Assembly (NCBI RefSeq): GCF_002887595.1
Contig: NZ_PEBU01000015.1
Coordinates: forward strand, 62,001-126,000
DNA length: 64,000 nt
Source of the DNA: Bowmanella denitrificans
Lineage (GTDB): Bacteria; Pseudomonadota; Gammaproteobacteria; Enterobacterales; Alteromonadaceae
Reading direction: 5' to 3'
In this document: piece by piece, positions 8,688 through 17,124 of the stretch
How positions within the stretch are numbered: the stretch's first letter is position 1
Layout: each line of letters opens with the position of its first letter
Made by a program: the position numbers and the translations under genes
The notes under the pieces: model-generated
What the model was told of the DNA's origin: nothing
What the model saw: the letters and a program-made list of their open reading frames with translations, nothing else
The model's database searches: none

Positions 8688-8711
8688 GTGAGAGGTGAGA
8701 GGTGAGAGGTG
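8688..8711. repeat. Tandem heptamer repeat (GTGAGAG, ~3.4 copies)
   Basis: Three perfect copies of GTGAGAG followed by GTG lie between the divergently read 3' end of the TauE/SafE permease gene and the upstream region of the DUF3718-like gene. It is non-coding, and slippage there would not alter a protein. Confidence 0.75.
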
Positions 8712-8740
8712 GATGAAACGTCAGAACTAAGCGCTGAGGA

Positions 8741-9796
8741 TCAGCGCTCTTTCACCTCGGATAGCAATGCCCTGTGCGCAGGGGCAGCGGGTTCGGGTTT
8801 TTCACCCACCAACACTGCTCCCCAGCGACGCAGCCGTTCAAAGCCCGCCAGGCAGGCCGCGACAGCCAGTAACGCAATCAGTATGCCGGTCAGACCCAAA
8901 ACTTGGCGCTCGGTCATCAATGTCCAGATAAACTGGCCAACACAAAGCGTTGCCACCACCAGCAGGGTAGGTTTGCGACCAATTTTAGCTACAATAAACA
9001 CCCCCAGAGGCGCCCCAAGGGCCACTACCGGAGCGGCTGCCAGCCAGTTCTCAAACACCCCAGGTTGCAAACCATCACCGATAAACAGTTTCACGGCGAC
9101 ACCCAGAACAGAGGTGTAAGCCATAATCACAACCGACGTTGGTATGGCAATTTTTAAATCTGCCCGACACAACAGCACCAAAGCCGAATAGACCACCATG
9201 TCGATTCCGACACCGGTCACTGCTGCCACGGTGGCGCCAGACAGCAGCCCAAGCCAAAGGCCAAGACGGAAATCCCAGTTCTCATCAAATTCCGTCATAC
9301 CGCTGTGTCCGGCAATTTCATTCAGACGGTACAAATGAAGCAGGCCAAAGCTGGCCCATACCACGGCAAAAACCAGTTTTATCCATAGCTCAGGGACATA
9401 AGGGGCGATGAAAAAAATTCCCAGCGGTGTCCCGACAAGTGCGCCGAGCATAGCACCTTTGAGTAAGGCCCAGGCTAAGGGTTGACGTCTGGCTAAGATA
9501 AAAATGCTGGCACTGGTCATACCGATGGATTGGATGGCGAAACTAAAATCCCTGCCCAGGCTGGCAGGAAGTTCGAATAACAAGACCAGGACAGGAAATC
9601 CCACCGTGCCGCCGCCCATTGGGGTCGAGCCTGCGGCATAACTGCCAATGGCCATCGCCAGCGCCATTGGCCAATGCTCAATGGCCTGTGGCCACAGGGA
9701 CTGACCTACCATCAGCCACAACCATATGCCGTAAAAACCGGCCAGCCATAGCCACCAGATCCATAAAAACTGCTTTTGGGGAGACTGCAACGACAT
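8741..9796 (-). CDS. TauE/SafE family (sulfite exporter-type) membrane permease
   Basis: About 351 residues if read from the ATG at 9796 (MSLQSPQK). An ATG ten codons earlier is also possible, and neither has a clear ribosome site. The protein has eight or so hydrophobic segments. The paired family motifs are GSYAAGSTPMGGGTVGFPV near residue 65 and SGATVAAVTGVGIDMVVYSA near residue 205, the internal-duplication signature of the TauE/SafE (DUF81) family, inner-membrane exporters of sulfite or organosulfur anions. Substrate here is not known. The stop codon falls inside an AGCGCTGA palindrome (8730-8748) that has no T run. It is transcribed divergently from the chemosensory cluster. Confidence 0.88.
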   Translation of the reverse strand: MSLQSPQKQFLWIWWLWLAGFYGIWLWLMVGQSLWPQAIEHWPMALAMAIGSYAAGSTPMGGGTVGFPVLVLLFELPASLGRDFSFAIQSIGMTSASIFILARRQPLAWALLKGAMLGALVGTPLGIFFIAPYVPELWIKLVFAVVWASFGLLHLYRLNEIAGHSGMTEFDENWDFRLGLWLGLLSGATVAAVTGVGIDMVVYSALVLLCRADLKIAIPTSVVIMAYTSVLGVAVKLFIGDGLQPGVFENWLAAAPVVALGAPLGVFIVAKIGRKPTLLVVATLCVGQFIWTLMTERQVLGLTGILIALLAVAACLAGFERLRRWGAVLVGEKPEPAAPAHRALLSEVKER

Positions 9797-9936
9797 TGTG
9801 ACTGACTGCTGGTTGGTTTTGCGCATTCTAACAGCTGCCAGAGCAGTGTGAACAACGCCTGGCCAGATAACTGGCAAATATTTAAGTTTTTGCTGTACTT
9901 ACCCATGACACCTTCATTTAAAACTAACATAGCCAA

Positions 9937-12354
9937 ATGGAACTTATGGATAAGGCATTACTGACAGGCGGTCCCAGCAGTTCCGGGAAGCAAAACAATA
10001 TAACGGCCGGTTTGAATTTACTGGATTTGGTCCGCCCGCTGGTAAAGCTGGGCTGCTTCACTGGTGAATTGTGCTCAACTATGGGCGCAGTGTTGCAGTT
10101 ATTCAGCTTTCCAGTGGTGTTGGTTAAAACGGATGGCAGAGTTTGCATCGGCAATAGTGCAGCGTCCAGATTATTTGGTTGTGATAGTGATACCCGTTGG
10201 CAAAAGTTGAATCTGGCTGATTTAGAGAGTTCAGAACCTATCGCCGATTTTCTCAACGATCTGCATGAAAAAGGTGAAATGCCTGCCATTCATTATAGCC
10301 TGCAATTAGATTCCAACACATTAGTTACCTGTCGGTTATCCGGGTTGAGATGCACAGAGAAAAGTGACAGCAGTGCGCTACTACTGATATTTGAACCCGA
10401 AGAATTGCCCTTGATGAACAGCCTCAGGATTGATTTGTTTGAGGCAAACCCTGCGGCCATCTGGGTTGTTGAGAGACACCATTTTCAGTTTTTAAGTACC
10501 AATAAAGTGGCGTTGGATTTGTTGGGGCTGCATGCTGAATATCTGCGGCACACAAGTTTGCTGGATTTATTGAATAAGCAGGATGTGGACTCGTTTCTGA
10601 CACGCCTTGAATGTGTAATCAATGATAAGTCGCAACAAGGTGCACTGGGATTGTGGCGGGTTAGTTGCAGAGTGGAGGGCAGAGCAGAGCCTCGCTGGTT
10701 GGAACTGCTGGTAAATCCTATCCATTATGGCGGCAGGCAAGCATTAGCCATGATCGCTTTTGATGAAACTTCCAGAGTGCTGGCTGAGCAGGAAACCTTA
10801 TCCTGGTTTCGGGATATCAGTCATCAACGCACTGAGTTGGAAGAAATACTGGATAATATGGTGGATGCAGTGATCACCATCAACGAAAAGGGCTTGGTGG
10901 AACATTGCAATCCCAGTACAACCAAGCTGTTTGGCTATAGCGCCAAGGAGCTGCTTGGGCAAAATATCAATACCCTGATGCCTGCCGACGTGGCCGCTCA
11001 GCATGACGGCTATCTGATGAACTACCTAAAAACTGGTAATGCGCAGATTATTGGGGTGGGCAGAGATGTCACCGCCAAGCATAAAGAGGGGTGGGAGTTT
11101 CCCATTCGTTTGTCGGTCTCTGAGCTCCCTCCGGCTGAGAATGGCTTGCGGCGATTCCTTGGTACTTGTCATGACCTGACCTTGTTAAAAGAGCAGGAAA
11201 AACAACTGTTGCTCAATCAAAAGCTAGGCGCGGTTGGCAGCCTGGCTAATGGGGTAGCCCATGATTTTAATAATATTTTGGGCATTATTTCTGGCTACGC
11301 AGAACTGAGCCAGATGGAGCTGACCGATGAACCCGCCGGTAAGTATCAGGAAAAAATACTGTCTGCCTGTGAACGGGCCGCGGTACTGACCAGAAAGTTA
11401 TTGGACTTTTCGTCCAGCAAACCGGGCCAGGAGGATATCCTGGATATAGGTCAGGTAATTGAACATATGGATGAAATGTTGGTTGAGGCGGTGACGCGCT
11501 CGGTCAATATTCACTACCAGTTGCAGGACAACCTCTGGCTTGTGCTATTAGACAAAGGCGGCTTTGAAAACGTTTTGCTGAATCTGGCCATTAATGCCCG
11601 TCAGGCCATGCAGGAAGGGGGCAATATCCTGGTTATTACCCGCAATCTGATGATTGGCGCATTGGAAGGGCAATCACTTGGTATTGCAGCCGGTGAGTAT
11701 GTTCAGGTCAGTGTTGTGGACAATGGTTGCGGTATGGATGAAGAAACCAAACTCAGAGTATTTGAACCATTTTTTACCACCAAGGGCCGGGATGGCACTG
11801 GGCTGGGGTTGGCTCAGGTCTATTCCTTTGTGCATCGCAGTGGCGGCGGAATTGGGTTGGAATCAACGCCTGGCCAGGGCAGCCGCTTCGAGTTGTATTT
11901 CCCCCGCTACCATGCAGACGAACAGGATATTGCTGCACAAGCCCCTGCTGTCAGCAATGACATAAGGCCACAATTCAGGCAACACGCCAGCATTTTGCTG
12001 GTGGACGATGAGAAGGAGTTACTTAGTGTAACCCGAGCGGTACTTGAAGCCGCAGGTTACAGAGTACTTCAGGCCAATAATGTTGACGATGCCATGCGAT
12101 TATTGGGCACCCATAAGATTGATGTGGTGCTCACTGATGTCGTTATGCCCGGACGGGGCGGTATCTATTTATCCGAGCAAATAGACAAGTATTACCCGCA
12201 TATAAAAGTTCAGTTGATCACGGGCTTTGCCAGTGAAAGGTCCAATCAACTTGAGCAGGAAAACCCGTATTACCGACATCGTTTAATTAAACCGGTTTCA
12301 GCATCAAATTTATTGAAGCGGATGGCCGAGTTATTGGTTGAGGCTCGTGCATAG
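9937..12354 (+). CDS. PAS-domain hybrid sensor histidine kinase/response regulator
   Basis: An 805-residue cytoplasmic hybrid kinase with no membrane segments. Domain order: a PAS-like region about residues 48-150, a second about 160-285, then a well-formed PAS at about 297-425. The histidine-kinase core follows, with phospho-acceptor His442 in GVAHDFNNIL, N box LNLAINARQAMQEGG, and G boxes VVDNGCGMDE and GTGLGLAQVYSFVHRSGGG. The C-terminal receiver has Asp734 in VVLTDVVMPGRGG. The third PAS resembles the oxygen-sensor FixL, with a His at residue 356 (AAQHDGYL) in the position of the heme-binding His and a following IIGVGR. Heme binding is inferred, not shown. It is the first gene of the chemosensory cluster and is followed 17 bases later by a receiver protein, its likely partner. 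Confidence 0.92.
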   Translation: MELMDKALLTGGPSSSGKQNNITAGLNLLDLVRPLVKLGCFTGELCSTMGAVLQLFSFPVVLVKTDGRVCIGNSAASRLFGCDSDTRWQKLNLADLESSEPIADFLNDLHEKGEMPAIHYSLQLDSNTLVTCRLSGLRCTEKSDSSALLLIFEPEELPLMNSLRIDLFEANPAAIWVVERHHFQFLSTNKVALDLLGLHAEYLRHTSLLDLLNKQDVDSFLTRLECVINDKSQQGALGLWRVSCRVEGRAEPRWLELLVNPIHYGGRQALAMIAFDETSRVLAEQETLSWFRDISHQRTELEEILDNMVDAVITINEKGLVEHCNPSTTKLFGYSAKELLGQNINTLMPADVAAQHDGYLMNYLKTGNAQIIGVGRDVTAKHKEGWEFPIRLSVSELPPAENGLRRFLGTCHDLTLLKEQEKQLLLNQKLGAVGSLANGVAHDFNNILGIISGYAELSQMELTDEPAGKYQEKILSACERAAVLTRKLLDFSSSKPGQEDILDIGQVIEHMDEMLVEAVTRSVNIHYQLQDNLWLVLLDKGGFENVLLNLAINARQAMQEGGNILVITRNLMIGALEGQSLGIAAGEYVQVSVVDNGCGMDEETKLRVFEPFFTTKGRDGTGLGLAQVYSFVHRSGGGIGLESTPGQGSRFELYFPRYHADEQDIAAQAPAVSNDIRPQFRQHASILLVDDEKELLSVTRAVLEAAGYRVLQANNVDDAMRLLGTHKIDVVLTDVVMPGRGGIYLSEQIDKYYPHIKVQLITGFASERSNQLEQENPYYRHRLIKPVSASNLLKRMAELLVEARA

Positions 12355-12371
12355 CTTACCAGGAGTGACGT

Positions 12372-13514
12372 ATGGAGATGGTTGATAAATATATTCTTTA
12401 CTTTGAAGACGATCCGGACATTGCACAGATGACGACGACCGCGCTTGAAGCACAAGGCTTTGTGGTGCGTCATTTTATTTCCTTCCCGAATGAAGGGGTG
12501 AGTGCGTTGCGGGATAGCTTACCAGTCTCTCCCTGTCTGGTGATTCTGGACGTGCAGTTGCCTGGCGTTAACGGCTTTAGTATATGCGAAATACTACGCC
12601 GCGAATTCTTGCAAGACGACGTACCTGTGCTTTTTACCTCCGGGCTTATGCAGGAAGAAGATATTTTACATGCTTATGCGGTAGGCGCAGACGACTATCT
12701 GATTAAGCCGGTACGCCTAAAGGAACTGATACTCAAAGTAGAACAACTACTTCGCCAGCGGGAAACACGTCAGCAGGCCAGTGAACAATTTGATTCGGCC
12801 ATGAAGATGGCGTTTGATGCAATGAAAACCAGCGCCGAGCTTGGCGATATTCTGCGCTTTATGGAATCAACGCATAAGGTGTCAACAACGTCGGAGCTGG
12901 CTGCGTTGATTTTTTCAGCGTTGGCCGGATTTGGTGTCAAAGGCACAGCGTATTTCGAATTAGATGAAGAAAGATATTTTCGTGATGATGGTCGGCAAGT
13001 GAGTCTGGAATTACAGTCCATTCATGAAGCTCGCAGTAAAGGAAGAATTTACAGCTGGAAGCAGTTTTCTTTTTTTAATTACCAATATTTCACCGTGTTG
13101 ATTCGTGATATGCCCATAGATGATGAAGAAAGATACGGTGTGTTAAAAGATCAATTTTGCTTATTGTTAAATGGCGTGGATGCCAGAATTGAGGCCATAT
13201 TGCTTGAGCGAAATAATCAGCAGAAACAACAGATTGCCTCAGATGTTGCTAAGTCTATCGCTGGTCTGGTATTGGAAATGGAACAAAGTAAGTCGGCCAT
13301 GTCGGAACGCTTTGAACAGACGATATTAAATCTTGAAACCAACCTTAGCACCGAACTTATTCATTTCAACTTGCTTGAAGAAGAAGAGCAGACGCTGGTC
13401 ACGCATGTAAATGCCGCTATTCAGGAAGCAAGTAGCATTTTTGAGGAAAGCCTGCAAAAAGAAAATGAGTATAAAGCGGTGATGCAGCAATTATTGAATA
13501 AGTTGGCAGGCTGA
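12372..13514 (+). CDS. Response regulator with unrecognised C-terminal region and coiled coil
   Basis: A 380-residue protein with an AGGAG ribosome site before the ATG. Residues 1-130 form a receiver domain: acidic EDDPD at 12-16, phospho-acceptor Asp60 in VILDVQLPGVNGF, a TSG motif and the switch Lys in DDYLIKPVRL. The remaining ~250 residues are not a DNA-binding or known output domain I recognise. Residues about 160-285 look alpha/beta (possibly GAF-like: ALAGFGVKGTAYFELDEERY). Residues about 285-380 are charged, helical and heptad-like, suggesting a coiled coil. It lies between the hybrid kinase and a chemoreceptor, so it probably relays the kinase signal to proteins of the cluster rather than to DNA. 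Function is inferred from position only. Confidence 0.85.
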   Translation: MEMVDKYILYFEDDPDIAQMTTTALEAQGFVVRHFISFPNEGVSALRDSLPVSPCLVILDVQLPGVNGFSICEILRREFLQDDVPVLFTSGLMQEEDILHAYAVGADDYLIKPVRLKELILKVEQLLRQRETRQQASEQFDSAMKMAFDAMKTSAELGDILRFMESTHKVSTTSELAALIFSALAGFGVKGTAYFELDEERYFRDDGRQVSLELQSIHEARSKGRIYSWKQFSFFNYQYFTVLIRDMPIDDEERYGVLKDQFCLLLNGVDARIEAILLERNNQQKQQIASDVAKSIAGLVLEMEQSKSAMSERFEQTILNLETNLSTELIHFNLLEEEEQTLVTHVNAAIQEASSIFEESLQKENEYKAVMQQLLNKLAG

Positions 13515-13595
13515 ATAGAGTAAAAAACCACCAGTATATTAGCGCAATTCGTTTTCCTCTCCTAAAGTGGAAATACTGACAGGGACTTGGATAGC

Positions 13596-14747
13596 ATGTT
13601 GAAAACTACACTGGTTCTACGCGACGCTCTGTTTATATTCGCAGCACTGCTCGGCGGTATGCTATTTGAGTGGCTGGGATGGGGTTATTGGGGCATGATT
13701 CTGGCCGTTTTGGCGGTATCTGTCGGCTTTTATACACGGAAATCCACCGCACCAAATATTGCAGATAATCAGCCCTTAAATCCTCCGCCAAAGGCACAGA
13801 CTGAACATTTAAATGCCTTATGTGCTGAACTGGTACCGGCCTTAAAGCGTTGTGAACAAAGTCTGGCAGACAGTATAAGCACACAGGCCGATGCCGTTTT
13901 ACTGCTGAGGGATTCATTCGAACAACTGCAAGGGTTAATGTCCCGCCAGGGAAGCTGTATTCATAGATTGCTGGGTACAGGTGAGAGTGAACAGGAATTT
14001 AACAGTGCCCGCATGCATGATTTTGCTATCAATACCGGCCAGATGCTGGATCGCTTTATTAACACCACGGTCGACATGTCTGCTTCTTCCATGGACTTGC
14101 TGGAAAAGGTCAACAAGATATACGAGTCCATGCCTCTGGTAATGAAGGCACTTAAGGATATTGATGAGATTGCTTCACAAACCAACTTGCTGGCTTTGAA
14201 TGCCGCAATCGAAGCGGCCAGAGCCGGGGAGGCCGGACGGGGTTTTGCGGTGGTGGCTGACGAGGTGCGAGCCTTATCCAACCGTTCCGCCGAGTTTAGT
14301 GAGGCTATTCAGCGTCAATTGAAATCCATTCGCTCGCAGATTGAGGGGCTGACTCATGATGTGGGCAAAGTGGCGTCGCAGGACGTTAGCTATGTGATCG
14401 AGTCAAAGAAGAAGATCCAGGGAGCGCTGGATATGATTGTGGCAAAGTCTGATGAAGATGAACTGACCACGAAAGAGTTGGATCAGGTGGCGCATCGCCT
14501 CGAAGGCGCCTTGCATAATGCTATCCGGGGTTTGCAATTTGACGATATCAATAGCCAGAACCTGAATTTCAGTAGGGGGGTTATCGAGTTTATCCATGAT
14601 CATCTAGCGCAATTGGATGACGATAACTTGCCTGCTTTAATCGAGGAGTTCCACGGCTATCTTGAAACCATGCGCATTGACAGACAGACCCGGCGCAATC
14701 CGGTGTCGTCTTCTTCTGTCAGTGCAGGGGAAGTGGAACTTTTCTAA
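13596..14747 (+). CDS. Short methyl-accepting chemotaxis-type protein without a sensor domain
   Basis: About 383 residues from the ATG at 13596; an AGGGA site precedes it, whereas a TTG three codons upstream is too close to that site. Two adjacent hydrophobic segments ([20 protein letters not shown] and [15 protein letters not shown]) form a membrane hairpin with almost no periplasmic loop and no PAS, HAMP or ligand-binding domain. The cytoplasmic part has the receptor hairpin tip, [20 protein letters not shown] then [14 protein letters not shown], that contacts CheA and CheW. The signalling region is shorter than in ordinary receptors. After it comes a [20 protein letters not shown] segment. 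It lacks a CheR-tethering tail. It may sense membrane state or act as a signalling adaptor; this is inference. Confidence 0.88.
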   Translation: MLKTTLVLRDALFIFAALLGGMLFEWLGWGYWGMILAVLAVSVGFYTRKSTAPNIADNQPLNPPPKAQTEHLNALCAELVPALKRCEQSLADSISTQADAVLLLRDSFEQLQGLMSRQGSCIHRLLGTGESEQEFNSARMHDFAINTGQMLDRFINTTVDMSASSMDLLEKVNKIYESMPLVMKALKDIDEIASQTNLLALNAAIEAARAGEAGRGFAVVADEVRALSNRSAEFSEAIQRQLKSIRSQIEGLTHDVGKVASQDVSYVIESKKKIQGALDMIVAKSDEDELTTKELDQVAHRLEGALHNAIRGLQFDDINSQNLNFSRGVIEFIHDHLAQLDDDNLPALIEEFHGYLETMRIDRQTRRNPVSSSSVSAGEVELF

Positions 14748-14770
14748 ACCGGCACCAGGGAGACACGTCG

Positions 14771-15055
14771 ATGTCTGATATTCATGTTATTTCATTACCT
14801 GAAAGGTTCGACTTCAGTTTCCACGGGCCTTTTACCCAGGGCTATCAAGGGGTGATTGATAGCAAGTCTGCCAAACACATTGTGCTGGACTTTAGTCGGG
14901 TGGCTTATTTGGACAGTTCTGCACTGGGTATGATGGTGCTGTTGCAGAAACGGGCGTCGGCCGCTGGCATAAAAGCCTCTATACGGGGGGCCAAAGGGAC
15001 CGCGCAGGAAATATTGAACATGGCCAATATGCAGAAGATTTATGGATTCGCCTGA
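14771..15055 (+). CDS. STAS-domain anti-sigma factor antagonist (CrsA/HsbA-like)
   Basis: A 94-residue single STAS domain. The segment HIVLDFSRVAYLDSSALGMM carries the DSS(A/G)LG phosphorylation motif of SpoIIAA-type antagonists, with Ser49 the expected phospho-site. Such proteins bind an anti-sigma factor or sigma factor when unphosphorylated and let go when phosphorylated. The gene overlaps by 14 bases the next gene, which encodes a receiver-PP2C phosphatase-kinase, so kinase/phosphatase and target are translationally linked. This pairing matches CrsA/CrsR of Shewanella oneidensis and HsbA/HsbR of Pseudomonas aeruginosa. The identity of the sigma factor or anti-sigma partner here cannot be read from the window. 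Confidence 0.9.
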   Translation: MSDIHVISLPERFDFSFHGPFTQGYQGVIDSKSAKHIVLDFSRVAYLDSSALGMMVLLQKRASAAGIKASIRGAKGTAQEILNMANMQKIYGFA

Positions 15056-16736
15056 GTTTTTTATCGAAGCGCCTGAAGATCATACCAAAGTGTTGCTGGT
15101 TGAAGATAACGGCGTGCATAGCAAAATGCTGACAGCCTATTTTTTACAAAATGGGCTGAACTGCGATGTGGCTGCCAATCTGGCAGAAGCGCGCAGCCTC
15201 GCCGCAGGTAAGGTCTACGACATTGTGTTGCTGGATAACCACTTACCGGATGGCTTAGGCATAGAGTTTATTGATGTGCTTACCCAACTGGGGATAGATA
15301 TTCCGGTCATGATGATTACCAGCGATGACGATTACCAGTTGATACAAAGTTGTTTCGAACGGGGCATCAGCGACTTTATGCCTAAGCCTCTGCACTTGCC
15401 CTTGTTGCTGTTTAAGATGCAGAGGCTGATATTCAACTATTGGTTGCAGCAAAATGTTCAGGTCCAGAACAATCGTTTAGAAGAACTGTTGGGACAAAAG
15501 CAACAGGAGGAAAAGCTCGCCAGGCATGTGTATGAACACCTGTCTGCCAAGGAAAACAGCAGCTCATCCTTTGTTCATAGCTTAATGCAGCCTTCCAGTG
15601 CTTTTAATGGTGATTTGCTGCTTAGTCGGCTGTCACCCGGTGGTAATTTGTTTGTTTTGTTGTTGGACGCCACCGGGCATGGATTGGCTGCCGCTATCAG
15701 CATTTTGCCGGTGGTGTCTGTCTTCAGGGCCATGGTATCCAAGGGCTGCCCCTTATCTATGTTGGCCTATGAATTAAACCATAAGCTGACCAAAGAAATT
15801 CCCGGTGACAGATTTGTAGCTGGCATTTTAATCGAGCTGGATCCGCATAGAAAAGAACTCAACTTGTGGAATGGTGGTATGCCGGAAGCACTGTTGTGTG
15901 ACGCCGATGGGCATATTCAGCACAGGTTTGTGTCCCGGCATATGCCCTTGGGGGTGCTGGAAGCGGGGGACTTTGACGCGGGTAGCGAAACCATCGCTAT
16001 TACTCCTGCTCATGAGCAACTTTTTATGTTTAGCGATGGTTTGATTGAACAGCTATCGGCAACAGGTGAATTATTTGGCATACAGCGTGTAGAGCGACTG
16101 ATTGAGCGAAGCAGCAACTCTGAAGCTATTGTCAACCTGGATAAAGCCCTACGCCATCATTGCCAGACGAGAGAATACAACGATGATGTGTCGATCTGCA
16201 GGATAGATATTCAGGGGTTTATGTACGAGGCCCGCAGTGCCAGCCTGCATGACTACTACCTGGACGGACGCCTGCATATTGCGAGCCGTTTTTGTGGCTA
16301 TCAACTGGCCGAAATGGATTTACTAGCCTGGTTGAATTCCATATTACAGGCCAGCCCGATGAAGCCGGAGTTGCGTCAGCGCGTTTTTACTGTCAGCGCC
16401 GAACTTATCAGCAATGCCTTGGATCATGGCGTATTGAAGCTGGATTCCGTGCTTAAGAACGATGTAGACGGTTTTATCACCTACATCGAGCAGAAAGAAC
16501 AGCGCACCGCATTGCTGGCAGAAAATGATTGGGTAGAGCTGGCCTTGGATTGGGTCACACCCAGCAATGAGGTGACCATCAGGGTGAAGGATTCAGGTCA
16601 AGGCTACAGCCTGACGGAGCACACCCAAGCTGAAGTAGACGGCTTGTCGGGGAGGGGACTGTCTTTGGTTCGCACCCTGGCAAGCGTATTTCAGTGCGAG
16701 CCACCCGGCAACCAAACAACAGTGTTAATCAGGTGA
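15042..16736 (+). CDS. Response regulator with SpoIIE/PP2C phosphatase and anti-sigma-type kinase domains (CrsR/HsbR-like)
   Basis: A 564-residue three-domain partner-switch regulator. Residues about 14-135 are a receiver with phospho-acceptor Asp65 in IVLLDNHLPDGLG. A helical linker follows. Residues about 180-400 are a PP2C/SpoIIE phosphatase with metal-ligand motifs LLDATGHGLAAA, MFSDGLIEQ and YNDDVSICRID. Residues about 430-564 are a GHKL ATPase of the anti-sigma kinase kind, with N-box AELISNALDHGVLKLDS, VKDSGQGYSL and GRGLSLVRTLASV. Known homologues dephosphorylate or phosphorylate a partner STAS protein depending on receiver state. Here that partner is the overlapping upstream gene. 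The likely phosphate donors are the hybrid kinase at 9937 or CheA at 17125. Confidence 0.92.
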   Translation: MDSPEFFIEAPEDHTKVLLVEDNGVHSKMLTAYFLQNGLNCDVAANLAEARSLAAGKVYDIVLLDNHLPDGLGIEFIDVLTQLGIDIPVMMITSDDDYQLIQSCFERGISDFMPKPLHLPLLLFKMQRLIFNYWLQQNVQVQNNRLEELLGQKQQEEKLARHVYEHLSAKENSSSSFVHSLMQPSSAFNGDLLLSRLSPGGNLFVLLLDATGHGLAAAISILPVVSVFRAMVSKGCPLSMLAYELNHKLTKEIPGDRFVAGILIELDPHRKELNLWNGGMPEALLCDADGHIQHRFVSRHMPLGVLEAGDFDAGSETIAITPAHEQLFMFSDGLIEQLSATGELFGIQRVERLIERSSNSEAIVNLDKALRHHCQTREYNDDVSICRIDIQGFMYEARSASLHDYYLDGRLHIASRFCGYQLAEMDLLAWLNSILQASPMKPELRQRVFTVSAELISNALDHGVLKLDSVLKNDVDGFITYIEQKEQRTALLAENDWVELALDWVTPSNEVTIRVKDSGQGYSLTEHTQAEVDGLSGRGLSLVRTLASVFQCEPPGNQTTVLIR

Positions 16737-16743
16737 GAACATT

Positions 16744-17112
16744 ATGACGAAACAGGTACTGATTGTTGACGACTCGCCGTCTATCCGGCAGATGGTAGAG
16801 GCCACACTTAAATCGGCAAGCTATGGTGTCACCGCCGCCAAGGACGGACAGGAAGCCTTTGATATTTGTAAAGGTGGTAAAAGCTTCGACTTTGTGTTGA
16901 CTGACCAGAACATGCCCAGAATGGACGGTCTGACCCTGGTTAAATCATTGCGCTCACTGCCTGCTTTTGCCCGCACCCCTATTGTGGTGCTGACGACCGA
17001 AGCTAGTGATGAGATGAAAGCGCAGGGCAGAGCAGCCGGGGCGTCTGGCTGGATGGTCAAACCTTTTGATCCACGTAAGTTGTTGGAAGTGGCTGCCAAA
17101 GTGATGGGATAA
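16744..17112 (+). CDS. cheY: CheY-like single-domain response regulator
   Basis: A 122-residue stand-alone receiver. It has the acidic pair DD at residues 9-10, phospho-acceptor Asp54 in FVLTDQNMPRMDG, a TTEAS switch-Thr motif, and Lys in GWMVKPFDPRKL. Length and lack of an output domain make it a CheY. It sits seven bases after the partner-switch regulator and 12 bases before cheA, so CheA is the natural phosphate donor. Whether it acts on the flagellar switch or on another target is open, because the cluster also contains a sigma-factor partner switch. The ribosome site AGGTGAG lies about eight bases ahead of the ATG. Confidence 0.95.
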   Translation: MTKQVLIVDDSPSIRQMVEATLKSASYGVTAAKDGQEAFDICKGGKSFDFVLTDQNMPRMDGLTLVKSLRSLPAFARTPIVVLTTEASDEMKAQGRAAGASGWMVKPFDPRKLLEVAAKVMG

Positions 17113-17124
17113 GGAATCGCGCAC

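Noticed and set aside
8688-8711. CRISPR-like or insertion-sequence end repeat
   Set aside because: The unit is only seven bases, without spacers, inverted ends or target duplications.
8730-8748. AGCGCTGA palindrome at the end of the TauE/SafE gene as a terminator
   Set aside because: The stem is short, includes the stop codon and is not followed by a T tract on either strand.
9878-9936. Sigma-28 (flagellar) promoter ahead of the chemosensory cluster
   Set aside because: I looked for TAAAGTTT-N11-GCCGATAA; a TAAGTTT is present but no acceptable -10 follows at the right distance.
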